From NCBI GenBank assembly GCA_963838385.1, contig CAWIRE010000009.1:186001-250000 (forward strand): a stretch of DNA of 64,000 nucleotides, written 5' to 3'. Of the stretch, positions 49,805 through 57,982 are shown piece after piece; the stretch's first letter is position 1, and every line of letters starts with the position of its first letter. The stretch is from DAHUYF01 sp963838385. Its GTDB lineage: Bacteria; Pseudomonadota; Alphaproteobacteria; ATCC43930; CGMCC-115725. The notes beneath the pieces were generated by a model. The model had not been told where the DNA came from. It ran no database searches and saw only the letters and a list, made by a program, of their open reading frames with translations. The translations under genes were made by a program, and so were the position numbers.

Positions 49805-51007
49805 ATGAAGACGAGAGCCATCGGCGCGCTGGCCGTGCTGATCGTGGCGGCGTCCGGCGTGCCGGCGGCGGCGGAGAACGCGCCGGGCGTGAGCGCCACC
49901 GAGATCAAGATCGGCCAGACCATGCCCTATAGCGGCCCGGTCGCCGCCTTCGGCACGCTGGGCAAGGGCGAGATCGCCTTTTTCCAGATGATCAACGACC
50001 AGGGCGGCGTGAACGGGCGCAAGATCCGGCTCATCAGCCTCGATGACGGCTACGCCCCGCCCAAGACGGTGGAGCAGACGCGCAAGCTGGTCGAGCAGGA
50101 GGGGGTCGCCTTCCTCTTCAGCTCGATCGGCACGGCGACCAACACGGCGGTGCAGAAATACCTCAACGAGCACAAGATCCCGCAGCTCTTCATCGGCTCG
50201 GGCGCGAGCAAATGGGGCAATTACCGGCAATTCCCCTGGACGATCGGCGGCGTGCAGGGGACCTTCCGCGCCGAGGGCCGGATCTATGCCCGCTACATCC
50301 TGCAGCAGAAGCCCGGCGCCCGGATCGGCGTGCTCTATCAGAACGACGATTACGGCAAGGACTACTTCCTGGGATTGAAGGACGTTCTCGGCGACCGGTT
50401 CGACAAGACCGTGGTGGCGCAGAGCTACGAGTTCACCGACCCCACCATCGACAGCCAGATCGTCACGCTGCAAGCCTCCGGGGTCGACGCCATCATCGTC
50501 GGCGCCACGCCGAAATTCGCCGCTCAGGCCATCCGCAAGGTCTATGACATCGGCTGGAAGCCGATGTTCTTCCTGTCCAACGTCGCGATCTGGGTGAATT
50601 CGGTGATGAAGCCGGCCGGGGTGGAGAAGGGCATCGGCATCATCTCCTCGGCTTACGTCAAGGATCCCACCGACCCCGCCTGGGATGCCGATCCCGGCAT
50701 GCGGCAATGGCGCGCCTTCATGAAGAAATACATGCCCGACGCCGATGCCAGCGACCAGAACTACGTCAACTCCTTCAATTCGGGGATGGTGCTGGCGCAG
50801 GTGCTGAAGCAGTGCGGCAACGACCTCTCGCGCGAGAACATCCTGAAGCAGGCGACCAGCCTGCACGATCTTGCGCTGCCGATGCTGCTGCCGGGCATCA
50901 CGGTGAGCACCTCGCCCACCGACTACTATCCGGTCAAGCGGATGCAGCTGATGCGCTGGGACGGCAAGCACTGGGTCCGCTTCGGCGAGGTCCTGTCGGG
51001 AACCTAG
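49805..51007 (+). CDS. LIV-type ABC transporter substrate-binding protein (orphan)
   Basis: This 400-residue type 1 periplasmic binding protein starts with GGGAGGAAAGG upstream and a signal peptide ending VPAAA/ENAP. The body has ATEIKIGQTMPYSGPVAAFGTLGKG, GVAFLFSSIGTATNTAVQKYL and ARIGVLYQNDDYGKDYFLGLKD. No permease or ATPase gene is nearby, so it probably docks with a transporter encoded elsewhere. It is flanked on both sides by family C repeats in the same orientation. Confidence 0.9.
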   Translation: MKTRAIGALAVLIVAASGVPAAAENAPGVSATEIKIGQTMPYSGPVAAFGTLGKGEIAFFQMINDQGGVNGRKIRLISLDDGYAPPKTVEQTRKLVEQEGVAFLFSSIGTATNTAVQKYLNEHKIPQLFIGSGASKWGNYRQFPWTIGGVQGTFRAEGRIYARYILQQKPGARIGVLYQNDDYGKDYFLGLKDVLGDRFDKTVVAQSYEFTDPTIDSQIVTLQASGVDAIIVGATPKFAAQAIRKVYDIGWKPMFFLSNVAIWVNSVMKPAGVEKGIGIISSAYVKDPTDPAWDADPGMRQWRAFMKKYMPDADASDQNYVNSFNSGMVLAQVLKQCGNDLSRENILKQATSLHDLALPMLLPGITVSTSPTDYYPVKRMQLMRWDGKHWVRFGEVLSGT

Positions 51008-51082
51008 GCGCGACGCGCGCAAGCGCGTCGTCGCCGGCGGGCGCCAGCGCCCCGGACTTGATCCGGGGCGCGAGAGCCCGCA
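51008..51082. repeat. Family C repeat unit after the orphan binding-protein gene
   Basis: This unit begins on the base after the stop codon and contains the hairpin CGCGACGCGCGCAAGCGCGTCG, then GCGGGC, inner hairpin GCCCCGGA-CTTGA-TCCGGGGC, then GAGAGCCCGC. Its position suggests a transcription terminator. The inner hairpin is identical to that of unit 2 at 49679-49754 and the unit at 20141-20194. Confidence 0.85.
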
Positions 51083-51085
51083 ACC

Positions 51086-51352
51086 CTACGGCCCGTTCAG
51101 CGCGCTGCGGGCGCCGGCGCCGTCGGCCTCGGCCTTGCACGCATAGGCGCTCTGCTGGCCGCGCCCGTAGGCGCGCTGCCCCTTGAGGTAATAGACGCAA
51201 CTCGGCAGGTTCAGCCAGACGATCGTATCGTGCGGGCAGTGCTGCTGCGCCTGGACTTCCGAGCCGTAGATCGAGAGCGAGCCTGCCTGCGCGGCCGGCG
51301 CCGCCGCCATCGACAGGCTTGCCGCCACCAGGGCGGCGAGGGTCGGGCGCAT
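51086..51352 (-). CDS. Small exported protein, function unknown (88 aa)
   Basis: The product has a signal peptide (MRPTLAALVAASLSMAAAPA, cleavage near AQA/GSL). Four Cys lie in the mature part (HCPHDTIVWLNLPSCVYYLK and SAYACKAEADGAG). CPHDTIVWLNL and the closing YACKAEADGAGARSALNG resemble small periplasmic proteins common in Hyphomicrobiales, whose role is unknown. GGGAGAG lies eight bases before ATG 51352. It is convergent with the orphan binding protein. Confidence 0.7.
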   Translation of the reverse strand: MRPTLAALVAASLSMAAAPAAQAGSLSIYGSEVQAQQHCPHDTIVWLNLPSCVYYLKGQRAYGRGQQSAYACKAEADGAGARSALNGP

Positions 51353-51454
51353 GCTGCGGTCTCTCCCGGACGAACCCAAAATTGCCTCACCGAACTGCGC
51401 CGAATATAGCCGAAACTCCGCGCCCGCCAGGAGCAGATATGCAGCGGAGCGCCT

Positions 51455-51664
51455 GTGGCAGCCTCGATCGATTATAACCGTGCCATTCATGAGCTCGCCG
51501 ATCTGCTGATCGAACGCTACGGCGAGCGCGCGGCGAGCCACGCCCGATATCAGTCGCTGAAGGCGGCGCAGCGCGGCGAGCAGCGCAAGATGGAAGCCTG
51601 GCGCTGGATCGCGGACGCCATCGAGCAGCTATGGCGGGCCGGGCCCAAATCAGAGTTCGGCTGA
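51455..51664 (+). CDS. Small protein of unknown function (69 aa)
   Basis: The GTG at 51455 has GGAG six bases upstream. The helical sequence AASIDYNRAIHELADLLIERYGERAAS and EAWRWIADAIEQLWRAG has no motif I know. It is divergent from the 88-residue exported protein and its stop lies 14 bases inside the end of a convergent gene. It could be real because codon use is like its neighbours and the start is reasonable, but length makes it uncertain. Confidence 0.5.
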   Translation: MAASIDYNRAIHELADLLIERYGERAASHARYQSLKAAQRGEQRKMEAWRWIADAIEQLWRAGPKSEFG

Positions 51665-52099
51665 CGCTCGCCCGCGGCGGTGGCGAAACCGGGCGAGGCG
51701 CCACGCCAGGACCGCCGCCGCGAGCCAGGCGGCAAGGGCCGCGGTGAAGCACGGCACGGCGCCCCAGGCGGTCAGCCCTTGCCAGGCCACGACGGCAAAG
51801 CAGGCGAGGCCGATCGATCCCATCGCGGCGCCGCGCGCGTCGAGCGCCGCGGCCTTTCGTCCGCGCTCCCTGTCGACGATACCGGCGCGGCGCTTCCGTT
51901 CCGTCTCGTGCTTCTCCACCAGTGTCGCGCCGGCGGGGAAAATCGCCGGGAAGGCCAGGAACAGGCCGCCGAAGACGGGACCATAGCGGTGGGCGAGGAG
52001 CCCCGTGGCGACGGTGACGGCGCCGCCGAACAGGAAGCGCAGGACATAGTCGTGCCACCGCGTTCGCTTCAGCGCGCCGAGATCGATCTCGACCTGCAT
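51650..52099 (-). CDS. DUF3147-like membrane protein (149 aa)
   Basis: The product has four likely membrane helices, with LRFLFGGAVTVATGLLAHRYGPVFGGLFLAFPAIFPAGATL near the start matching the DUF3147 type. A charged segment (KHETERKRRAGIVDRERGRK) separates the helix pairs. It starts five bases after the stop of a related gene on the same strand, so the two form a tandem pair. The function is unknown. Confidence 0.65.
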   Translation of the reverse strand: MQVEIDLGALKRTRWHDYVLRFLFGGAVTVATGLLAHRYGPVFGGLFLAFPAIFPAGATLVEKHETERKRRAGIVDRERGRKAAALDARGAAMGSIGLACFAVVAWQGLTAWGAVPCFTAALAAWLAAAVLAWRLARFRHRRGRASAEL

Positions 52100-52104
52100 T
52101 GCCC

Positions 52105-52443
52105 CTACCTCAACACCAGCAGCCAGCCGCCGAGCGCGCATCCCAGCCACAGCGCGAGCCCCGCGACGGTGGCGGGCGCGGCGCGCATCCGGTGCTTCGC
52201 CATGAGGCGCATGCAGGCGCAGGCGTAGACGAAAAACGCCATCGCGCCCATGGTCATCGACCGGCCTTCGAGGGCGGCATAGGCCGCGCCGTCGGAGAAC
52301 ACGGTGAGCGCCAGCGTCGCGACCGCGACGGACGGCGCCGCGCCGAAGAGACCGGCGAAGCTCTTGGGCTTCACCCCGTCGCCGAGCAGCGCGAACAGCA
52401 GGACGACGGTGCCGCCGACGAGAAAGCGAAAGACGAGGTGCAT
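52105..52443 (-). CDS. DUF3147-like membrane protein (112 aa)
   Basis: The product starts MHLVFRFLVGGTVVLLFALLG and carries KPKSFAGLFGAAPSVAVATLALTVF, typical of DUF3147, with about four helices. It is the upstream partner of the 149-residue protein at 51650-52099, with a 5-bp gap. Paralogous tandem membrane proteins may form a heteromer. No function is known. Confidence 0.65.
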   Translation of the reverse strand: MHLVFRFLVGGTVVLLFALLGDGVKPKSFAGLFGAAPSVAVATLALTVFSDGAAYAALEGRSMTMGAMAFFVYACACMRLMAKHRMRAAPATVAGLALWLGCALGGWLLVLR

Positions 52444-52625
52444 GCGGCCTCCGCCCAAGCCGCGCTTTGTGGCTCAACCATGACAACGTCGGCGGCCGCG
52501 AAACGGCGCAGCCGCGCCGGGCCCGGAGCCGAGCCTTGGCGCCTGAGGGGTGCAGCCTTAGCATCGATCGGGAGCCGCCCTCCGGCGAGACTACGTCATT
52601 GACGCAGAGCACGATTTTAGTCGGG

Positions 52626-52635
52626 GGTGTACACC
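52626..52635. promoter_or_regulatory. Palindrome GGTGTACACC, possible operator
   Basis: This is a perfect 10-bp palindrome, 40 bp upstream of the XRE-type regulator start. Such regulators often repress their own genes through short palindromes at this position. No -35/-10 pair could be placed with confidence. Confidence 0.3.
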
Positions 52636-52675
52636 GGCGGCGCAGTCTGCTCCCGCTTGCGAAAGGTCACCCGCG

Positions 52676-53017
52676 ATGAAGCCTCGCGCCTCCGATGCGA
52701 CCGACGATCTCGATGTGGCCAAGGTCCGCCGGCGCCTGCTGCTGAGCCAGAGCGCCTTCGCCCGGCGGTATGGCCTCTCGCTGCCGACGCTGCGCAACTG
52801 GGAGCGGCGCTCGCGCAGCCCCGATGCCGCCGCGAGAGCCTACCTCACCGTCATCGCCCGCGATCCCCAGCGCGTCGCCGCGGCCTTTGCCGGCGCCACG
52901 CCGGAGGGGCTGATGCGGCTCAGCCTGCACGAGCTGCGCGCCGCGCTTGACGCGGCCGAGCCCGTGCCCGCGCCCGAGCCGCCGCCCAAGTCAGCACGGC
53001 GGCGGCGCGATCGCTGA
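52676..53017 (+). CDS. XRE-family helix-turn-helix regulator (HigA-antitoxin-like)
   Basis: The 113-residue product has a helix-turn-helix, LLSQSAFARRYGLSLPTLRNWERRSRSPD at about 23-50, followed by AARAYLTVIARDPQRVAAAF as in HigA-like antitoxins. A proline/arginine-rich tail (PEPPPKSARRRRDR) ends it. No toxin-like gene was found in the 232 bp upstream, so it is either orphan or a general regulator. AAAGG lies about 9 bases before ATG 52676. The stop is 14 bases from a convergent dehydrogenase gene. Confidence 0.8.
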   Translation: MKPRASDATDDLDVAKVRRRLLLSQSAFARRYGLSLPTLRNWERRSRSPDAAARAYLTVIARDPQRVAAAFAGATPEGLMRLSLHELRAALDAAEPVPAPEPPPKSARRRRDR

Positions 53018-53031
53018 TGGGGGCGGCCGGC

Positions 53032-53967
53032 TCAGGCGAGGCCGTCGCTCACCGGCACGTTCTCGGGCTCGAGCGGCAGGCCCGCGGCCTTGGCCTGCTG
53101 CACCAGCAGCGTGGCGAAGTCCTGGTCGGTGAAGCCCTGGCCGATCAGGCTCTGCAGGATCTCGCGCACCAGCGCGGTGAGTGCCATGGGCGTGCCGACC
53201 TTGCGCGCGGCGGCGAGGCCGAGATCGAGATCCTTGCGCAGCAGCACCGGCGTGAAGGTCGGCGCGAAGTCGAGATTGACCAGCGCCGGCGTCTTGTACT
53301 GGGTGAAGATCGAGCCCAGCACGCTCTTGTTGAGGAAGTCGAGGAAGGCATGGCGCGGCACGCCGCCCTTCTGTGCCAGCACGGTGATCTCGACCATCGC
53401 CTGGATGACGATGCCGAGGAAGACGTTGTGGCAGATCTTGACCATGCGCGCGAGCTCGCCCTCGCCGACATAGCTGACGCCGCGGCCGAGCGTCTCGAGA
53501 TAGGGCAGCGCCTCCTCATAGGCGCCCTTGGGGCCGGAGACGACGACGCTGAGCTTGCCCGCCTTCACCACCTTGCCGTTGCCGCTGACCGGCGAGGCCA
53601 GCATCCGGGTCCCGAGCTTCGCCGCGGCGGCGCGCACCTCGCCCGACGCCTCCTCCGACACGGTGGAGCAGTCGATCAGGATGCGCGGCGCCTTGCCGGA
53701 CGCGGTCAGCACGCCGTCCTTGCCCAGCGTCACCTGCTTCAGATCGTCCGAGGCCGAGACCATGGTGAAGACGATGTCGCGGTCGGCGAGGTCGGCGGGG
53801 CGCTCCACCAGGCGCACGCCGGACTTGGTCAGCGGCTCCGCCTTGGCGCGGGTGCGGTTGTAGACCGCAACGTCGGCGCCGGCCTTGGCCAGGCGCTCGG
53901 CCATGGGGTAGCCCATGCGGCCAACGCCGATCCAGCCGAGCTTGTGCGCCTTCAGGTCCGCTGCCAT
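53032..53967 (-). CDS. NAD(P)-dependent beta-hydroxyacid dehydrogenase family (HIBADH-like)
   Basis: The 311-residue product has the N-terminal Rossmann motif LGWIGVGRMGYPMAERLAKAG, the substrate loop SPVSGNGKVVKAGKL and the catalytic Lys in MVKICHNVFLGI. These match the 3-hydroxyisobutyrate / tartronate-semialdehyde reductase group. It is divergent from a zinc alcohol dehydrogenase with 98 bp between, so the two may share a control region. Confidence 0.9.
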   Translation of the reverse strand: MAADLKAHKLGWIGVGRMGYPMAERLAKAGADVAVYNRTRAKAEPLTKSGVRLVERPADLADRDIVFTMVSASDDLKQVTLGKDGVLTASGKAPRILIDCSTVSEEASGEVRAAAAKLGTRMLASPVSGNGKVVKAGKLSVVVSGPKGAYEEALPYLETLGRGVSYVGEGELARMVKICHNVFLGIVIQAMVEITVLAQKGGVPRHAFLDFLNKSVLGSIFTQYKTPALVNLDFAPTFTPVLLRKDLDLGLAAARKVGTPMALTALVREILQSLIGQGFTDQDFATLLVQQAKAAGLPLEPENVPVSDGLA

Positions 53968-54065
53968 GCCTCCGCCTCCGCTGCTTTGCAGGTGATCAAC
54001 AAGGCTGTAGCCTATCGCCACGGACGGGGCAACTCGCCCGCCGCGATCTACGCAAGAGGCCGCAA

Positions 54066-55175
54066 ATGAGCGCAAGCAGCAACCAATACCCGATCCCCGA
54101 GCGGATGAAGGCCTGGGTGCTCGGCGGCCCCGAGGAGCTCGTCCTGACCGAGAAGCCGGTGCCGCTGCCGGGCGCCGCGGAGGTGCTGGTGCGCATCGAC
54201 GCGGTGGCGATCTGCGCCACCGATCTCGAGATCATCAGCCACGGCGTGCCGGCGCGGATCGGCGGCGGGCTGCCCTTCAACAAGAACTTCACCCCCGGCC
54301 ATGAATACATGGGAACCGTGGTGAAGCTCGGCCCCGCGGTCGACGAGTACGGCATCGGCGACCGCGTCACGGTCGAGGTGCATGTCGGGTGCGGGCGCTG
54401 CGAGCGCTGCCGGCAGGGCATGTACACCTCCTGCCTCAATTACGGCGAGCCGCAGAAGGGCCATCGCGCCAACGGCTTCACCACCGATGGCGGCTTCGCG
54501 CAATACGCCGTCAACCACATCAACACGCTGGTGCACGTGCCCGACGACATGAGCGACGAGGAGGCGACGCTGGTGGTCACCGCCGGCACCTCGATGTACG
54601 GGCTCGACGTGTTCGGCGGGCTCATCGCCGGCGAGGGGGTGGTGGTGTCGGGGCCGGGGCCGATCGGGCTGCTCGGCGTCGCGGTGGCGAAGGCGCTCGG
54701 CGCCGATCCCGTCATCCTCACCGGCACGCGCGATGCGCGGCTCGATCTCGGCAAGCGGCTCGGCGCCGACCATGTCGTCAACGTCCGCCGCGAGGATCCG
54801 GTCGCGGCGGTCAGGCGCATCACCGGCGGCCGCGGCGTGCATTTCGTCGTCGAATGCTCCGGCGCGCCCGAGGCGATGGACCAGTCGGCGCAGATGGTCA
54901 ACCGCGGCGGCCGCATCTGCCTCGCCGCCTTCCCGCACGAGCCGGCGCGGGTCGACATCGCCCAACTCGTGCGCAACAACATCTATGTCTACGGCATCCG
55001 CGGCGAGGGCCAGAGCGCCACCCACCGCGCCATGGCGCTGATGAAGCAGAAGCGCTTCGACGCCAGGCTGATCCACACCCACACCTTTCCGCTCCAGGAG
55101 CTGCCGACCGCGCTCAGATACGCGCGCGAGCGCATCGATGACGCGATCAAGGTGGTGGTGAAGATGGAGCGCTAG
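54066..55175 (+). CDS. Zinc-dependent alcohol dehydrogenase (MDR family)
   Basis: The 369-residue product shows a catalytic zinc site (ICATD with Cys, TPGHEYMG with His-Glu), and a structural zinc loop CGRCERCRQGMYTSC with four Cys. The coenzyme motif GEGVVVSGPGPIGLLGVAVAKALG follows. It belongs to the L-threonine/sorbitol dehydrogenase-like branch; the substrate is unknown. The C-terminus DDAIKVVVKMER ends eight bases before the stop of the convergent M24 gene. Confidence 0.9.
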   Translation: MSASSNQYPIPERMKAWVLGGPEELVLTEKPVPLPGAAEVLVRIDAVAICATDLEIISHGVPARIGGGLPFNKNFTPGHEYMGTVVKLGPAVDEYGIGDRVTVEVHVGCGRCERCRQGMYTSCLNYGEPQKGHRANGFTTDGGFAQYAVNHINTLVHVPDDMSDEEATLVVTAGTSMYGLDVFGGLIAGEGVVVSGPGPIGLLGVAVAKALGADPVILTGTRDARLDLGKRLGADHVVNVRREDPVAAVRRITGGRGVHFVVECSGAPEAMDQSAQMVNRGGRICLAAFPHEPARVDIAQLVRNNIYVYGIRGEGQSATHRAMALMKQKRFDARLIHTHTFPLQELPTALRYARERIDDAIKVVVKMER

Positions 55176-55182
55176 GCGCCCC

Positions 55183-56484
55183 TCAATAGGGGTTGGCGAT
55201 CGGCAGCTCCTCGGCGGGGTAGAGGGTGATCACCTTGGCGCCCCGCGGCGTCACCACCACCTCTTCCTCGATGCGCGCCGCCGAATAGCCGTCGCTCGCC
55301 GGGCAATAGGTCTCGAGCGCGAAGACCATGCCTTCCTTGATCTCGACGGGATCGTCGAAGGAGTTGAGGCGGCTGATGATCGGCCGCTCGTGCAATCCCA
55401 GGCCGAGCCCGTGGCCGAAGAGCAAGCCGAAGGCCTCCATCTCGGAGGCGAAGCCGATCTCCTCGGCCTTGGGCCAGCAGGCGGCGATGCGGTCGGTGGT
55501 GACGCCGGGCTTCACCATGGCGATCGAGGCGTCGATCCAGTCGCGGGCGCGCTTGTAGGCGTCTTTCTGCGATTCCGTGGCGCGGCCGACATTGAAGGTG
55601 CGGTAGTAGCAGGTGCGATAGCCCATATAGGACTGGATGATGTCGAAGAAGGCCTGGTCGCCGGGGCGGATCAGCCGGTCGGTGAAATTGTGCGGATGCG
55701 GGCTGCAGCGCTCGCCCGAGATGGCGTTGATCGCCTCGACATCGTCCGAGCCCAGCTCGTAGAGCCGCTGGTTGGCGAGCGCCACGATCTCGTTCTCGCG
55801 GATGCCGGGCTTCAGATGCTCGGCGATGTGCTGATAGGTGCCGTCGACCAGCGCCGCCGACATGTTGAGCAGCGAGATCTCGTCGGCGCTCTTGATCTCG
55901 CGCGCATCCAGCATGACCTGCTGCCCGTCGCGCACGTCGATGCCGGCGGCCTGCAGCTCGAACATCATCGCCGGCTCGACCACGTCGACGCCGACCGGCA
56001 TGTCGCCGACGCCGTTCTCGTCGAGGATCGATTTGAGCTCGAGCGCCGCCTTGCGCATCAGGCCGATCTTGGGCGCCACCGCGCCGCGCAGCCCCAGCAT
56101 GCCGGCATGGCAATTGTGCTGGTGCAGCCAGGGCGCGAAGAGCCGGTGGTGCTTGGCCGCCGAGCCGAAATCCCAGATATGCGGCTCGCCGCTGCCGGGC
56201 AGCAGGGCGTAGCGGGTGAACTTGTCGCGCGCCCAGTTGCCGATCACCGTGCTGGTTATGTAGCGGATGTTGTACTGGTCGAAGACCAGCAGCGCGCCCA
56301 GGCCGGAGGCCGCCAGCGCCTGCCGCGTGCGGCCGAGGCGGTAGCGGTGCAGCCGGCGGAAATCGATGCGCTCCTCGAAATCGACGGCGCTGGGCCCCAG
56401 CGCCATGATCGGCCGCTCCCAATCGTGCCGCGGGTCGACATCCTCGGGCTTGACGATCTTGGGCTCGATCGGGCGTTTCGCCAT
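55183..56484 (-). CDS. M24-family (Xaa-Pro peptidase/DddP-like) protein with a substituted metal ligand
   Basis: The 433-residue product has a creatinase-like N-terminal domain (LLVFDQYNIRYITST) and the M24 pita-bread fold. Metal-site residues: D281 in FFDIIQSYMGYRTCYYR; position 292, the second Asp in usual members (11 residues on), is Cys; GHGLGLGLHERP, ALETY and RIEEEVVV supply the His and Glu ligands. The domain order also matches DddP-type DMSP lyases, but those keep the second Asp. A metal-dependent but altered reaction is likely. Confidence 0.75.
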   Translation of the reverse strand: MAKRPIEPKIVKPEDVDPRHDWERPIMALGPSAVDFEERIDFRRLHRYRLGRTRQALAASGLGALLVFDQYNIRYITSTVIGNWARDKFTRYALLPGSGEPHIWDFGSAAKHHRLFAPWLHQHNCHAGMLGLRGAVAPKIGLMRKAALELKSILDENGVGDMPVGVDVVEPAMMFELQAAGIDVRDGQQVMLDAREIKSADEISLLNMSAALVDGTYQHIAEHLKPGIRENEIVALANQRLYELGSDDVEAINAISGERCSPHPHNFTDRLIRPGDQAFFDIIQSYMGYRTCYYRTFNVGRATESQKDAYKRARDWIDASIAMVKPGVTTDRIAACWPKAEEIGFASEMEAFGLLFGHGLGLGLHERPIISRLNSFDDPVEIKEGMVFALETYCPASDGYSAARIEEEVVVTPRGAKVITLYPAEELPIANPY

Positions 56485-56541
56485 GCGTGTTCTCCGTTTT
56501 CGATCTTGTCCGCCGCCCGCTGCACCGATGCTCCTGCGGCG

Positions 56542-57981
56542 CTACCGCGGCAGGTCGGAGCTGCCCATCAGGAACTCGTCGACCGCGCGGGCGCATTGGC
56601 GACCTTCGCGGATCGCCCAGACGACCAGCGACTGGCCGCGCCTGGTGTCGCCGGCGGCGAAGACCTTGGGCACCGAGGTCGCGTAGTCGCGGTCGGTCGC
56701 CTTGACGTTGCCGCGGGGGTCGAGCTCGACGCCGATGCTCTGCACCGGGCCGCGATGCACGGGATGGACGAAGCCCATGGCGAGCAGCACGAGATCGGCC
56801 TTGATGTGGAAGGCGCTGCCCGGCAGCTCGCGCATCTGCAGGCGGCCGTTCTCGGAAACCCAATCGACGCGCGCCGCCTCGAGGCCGGTGACGCGCCCGT
56901 CCTTGCCGGTGAAACCCTTGGTGGTGACGGCGAAGTCGCGATGGCAGCCTTCCTCGTGCGAGCTCGAGGTGCGCAGCTTCAGCGGCCAGTCCGGCCAGGT
57001 CATGAGCTTTTCCTCGTGATCCGGCGGCAGCGGCAGGATCTCGAGCTGGCTCACCGAGCGCGCCTTGTGCCGGTTCGACGTCCCGATGCAGTCGGAGCCG
57101 GTATCGCCGCCGCCGATCACCAGCACGTCGCGGCCGGTGGCGAGGATGCCTTCGGCCTCCGGCACCTTCTCGCCGGCGACGCGGCGGTTCTGCTGGCTCA
57201 GGAACTCCATGGCGAAATGGATGCCGTGGAGCTCGCGCCCCGGCACCGGCAGGTCGCGCGGATGCTCGGCGCCGATGGCGAGCACGATGGCGTCGTAGCC
57301 CTGCATCAGCTTCTCTACCGGCACGTTGACGCCGATATGGCAGTTGGGGTGGAACTCGACGCCTTCGGCGCGCATCTGCGCGATGCGGCGGTCGATCACC
57401 GTCTTCTCGAGCTTGAAGTCGGGGATGCCGTAGCGCAGCAGCCCGCCGATGCGCGGCGCCTTCTCGAAGACGGCGACGCCGTGGCCGGCGCGGGCGAGCT
57501 GCTGCGCGCAGGCGAGCCCGGCCGGGCCCGAGCCGATGACAGCGACGCGCTTGCTGCTGCGATGGGCCGAGATCTGCGGCTCGATCCAGCCTTCGCTCCA
57601 GCCGCGCTCGACGATCGCATGCTCGATCGTCTTGATGGTGACCGGCTGCTCGATCAGGTTGAGCGTGCAGGCGGCCTCGCAGGGCGCCGGGCAGATGCGG
57701 CCGGTGACGTCGGGGAAGTTGTTGGTGCGATGGAGCACGGCAAGCGCGTTCTTCGCGTCGCCTTCATAGACGAGGTCGTTCCAGTCCGGGATGATGTTGT
57801 TGACCGGGCAGGCGTGGTGGCAGAAGGGCGTGCCGCAATCCATGCAGCGCGCGCCCTGGCGGCGCAGCTCGTCCTCGGGCAGCGGGCGGACGAACTCGCG
57901 CCAATGCTGCAGCCGGTCGGGCACCGAGGCGTAGCCGCGCTCGCGCCGCTGATAGTCGAGAAACCCCGTCGGCTTGCCCAT
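56542..57981 (-). CDS. gltD: Glutamate synthase small subunit
   Basis: The 479-residue product starts MGKPTGFLDYQRRERGY. It has the N-terminal Fe-S Cys cluster (CMDCGTPFCHHACPVNN and CPAPCEAAC). The FAD site is VAVIGSGPAGLACAQQLARAGHG and the NADPH site VLVIGGGDTGSDCIGTS. It passes electrons from NADPH to the large subunit. It follows gltB with a one-base gap on the same strand. The M24 gene is 57 bp downstream. Confidence 0.96.
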   Translation of the reverse strand: MGKPTGFLDYQRRERGYASVPDRLQHWREFVRPLPEDELRRQGARCMDCGTPFCHHACPVNNIIPDWNDLVYEGDAKNALAVLHRTNNFPDVTGRICPAPCEAACTLNLIEQPVTIKTIEHAIVERGWSEGWIEPQISAHRSSKRVAVIGSGPAGLACAQQLARAGHGVAVFEKAPRIGGLLRYGIPDFKLEKTVIDRRIAQMRAEGVEFHPNCHIGVNVPVEKLMQGYDAIVLAIGAEHPRDLPVPGRELHGIHFAMEFLSQQNRRVAGEKVPEAEGILATGRDVLVIGGGDTGSDCIGTSNRHKARSVSQLEILPLPPDHEEKLMTWPDWPLKLRTSSSHEEGCHRDFAVTTKGFTGKDGRVTGLEAARVDWVSENGRLQMRELPGSAFHIKADLVLLAMGFVHPVHRGPVQSIGVELDPRGNVKATDRDYATSVPKVFAAGDTRRGQSLVVWAIREGRQCARAVDEFLMGSSDLPR

Positions 57982-57982
57982 C

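Noticed and set aside
55183..56484. Assignment as DMSP lyase DddP
   Set aside because: Domain order is similar, but the second metal Asp is Cys and neighbours give no sign of DMSP metabolism; only the M24 superfamily is safe.
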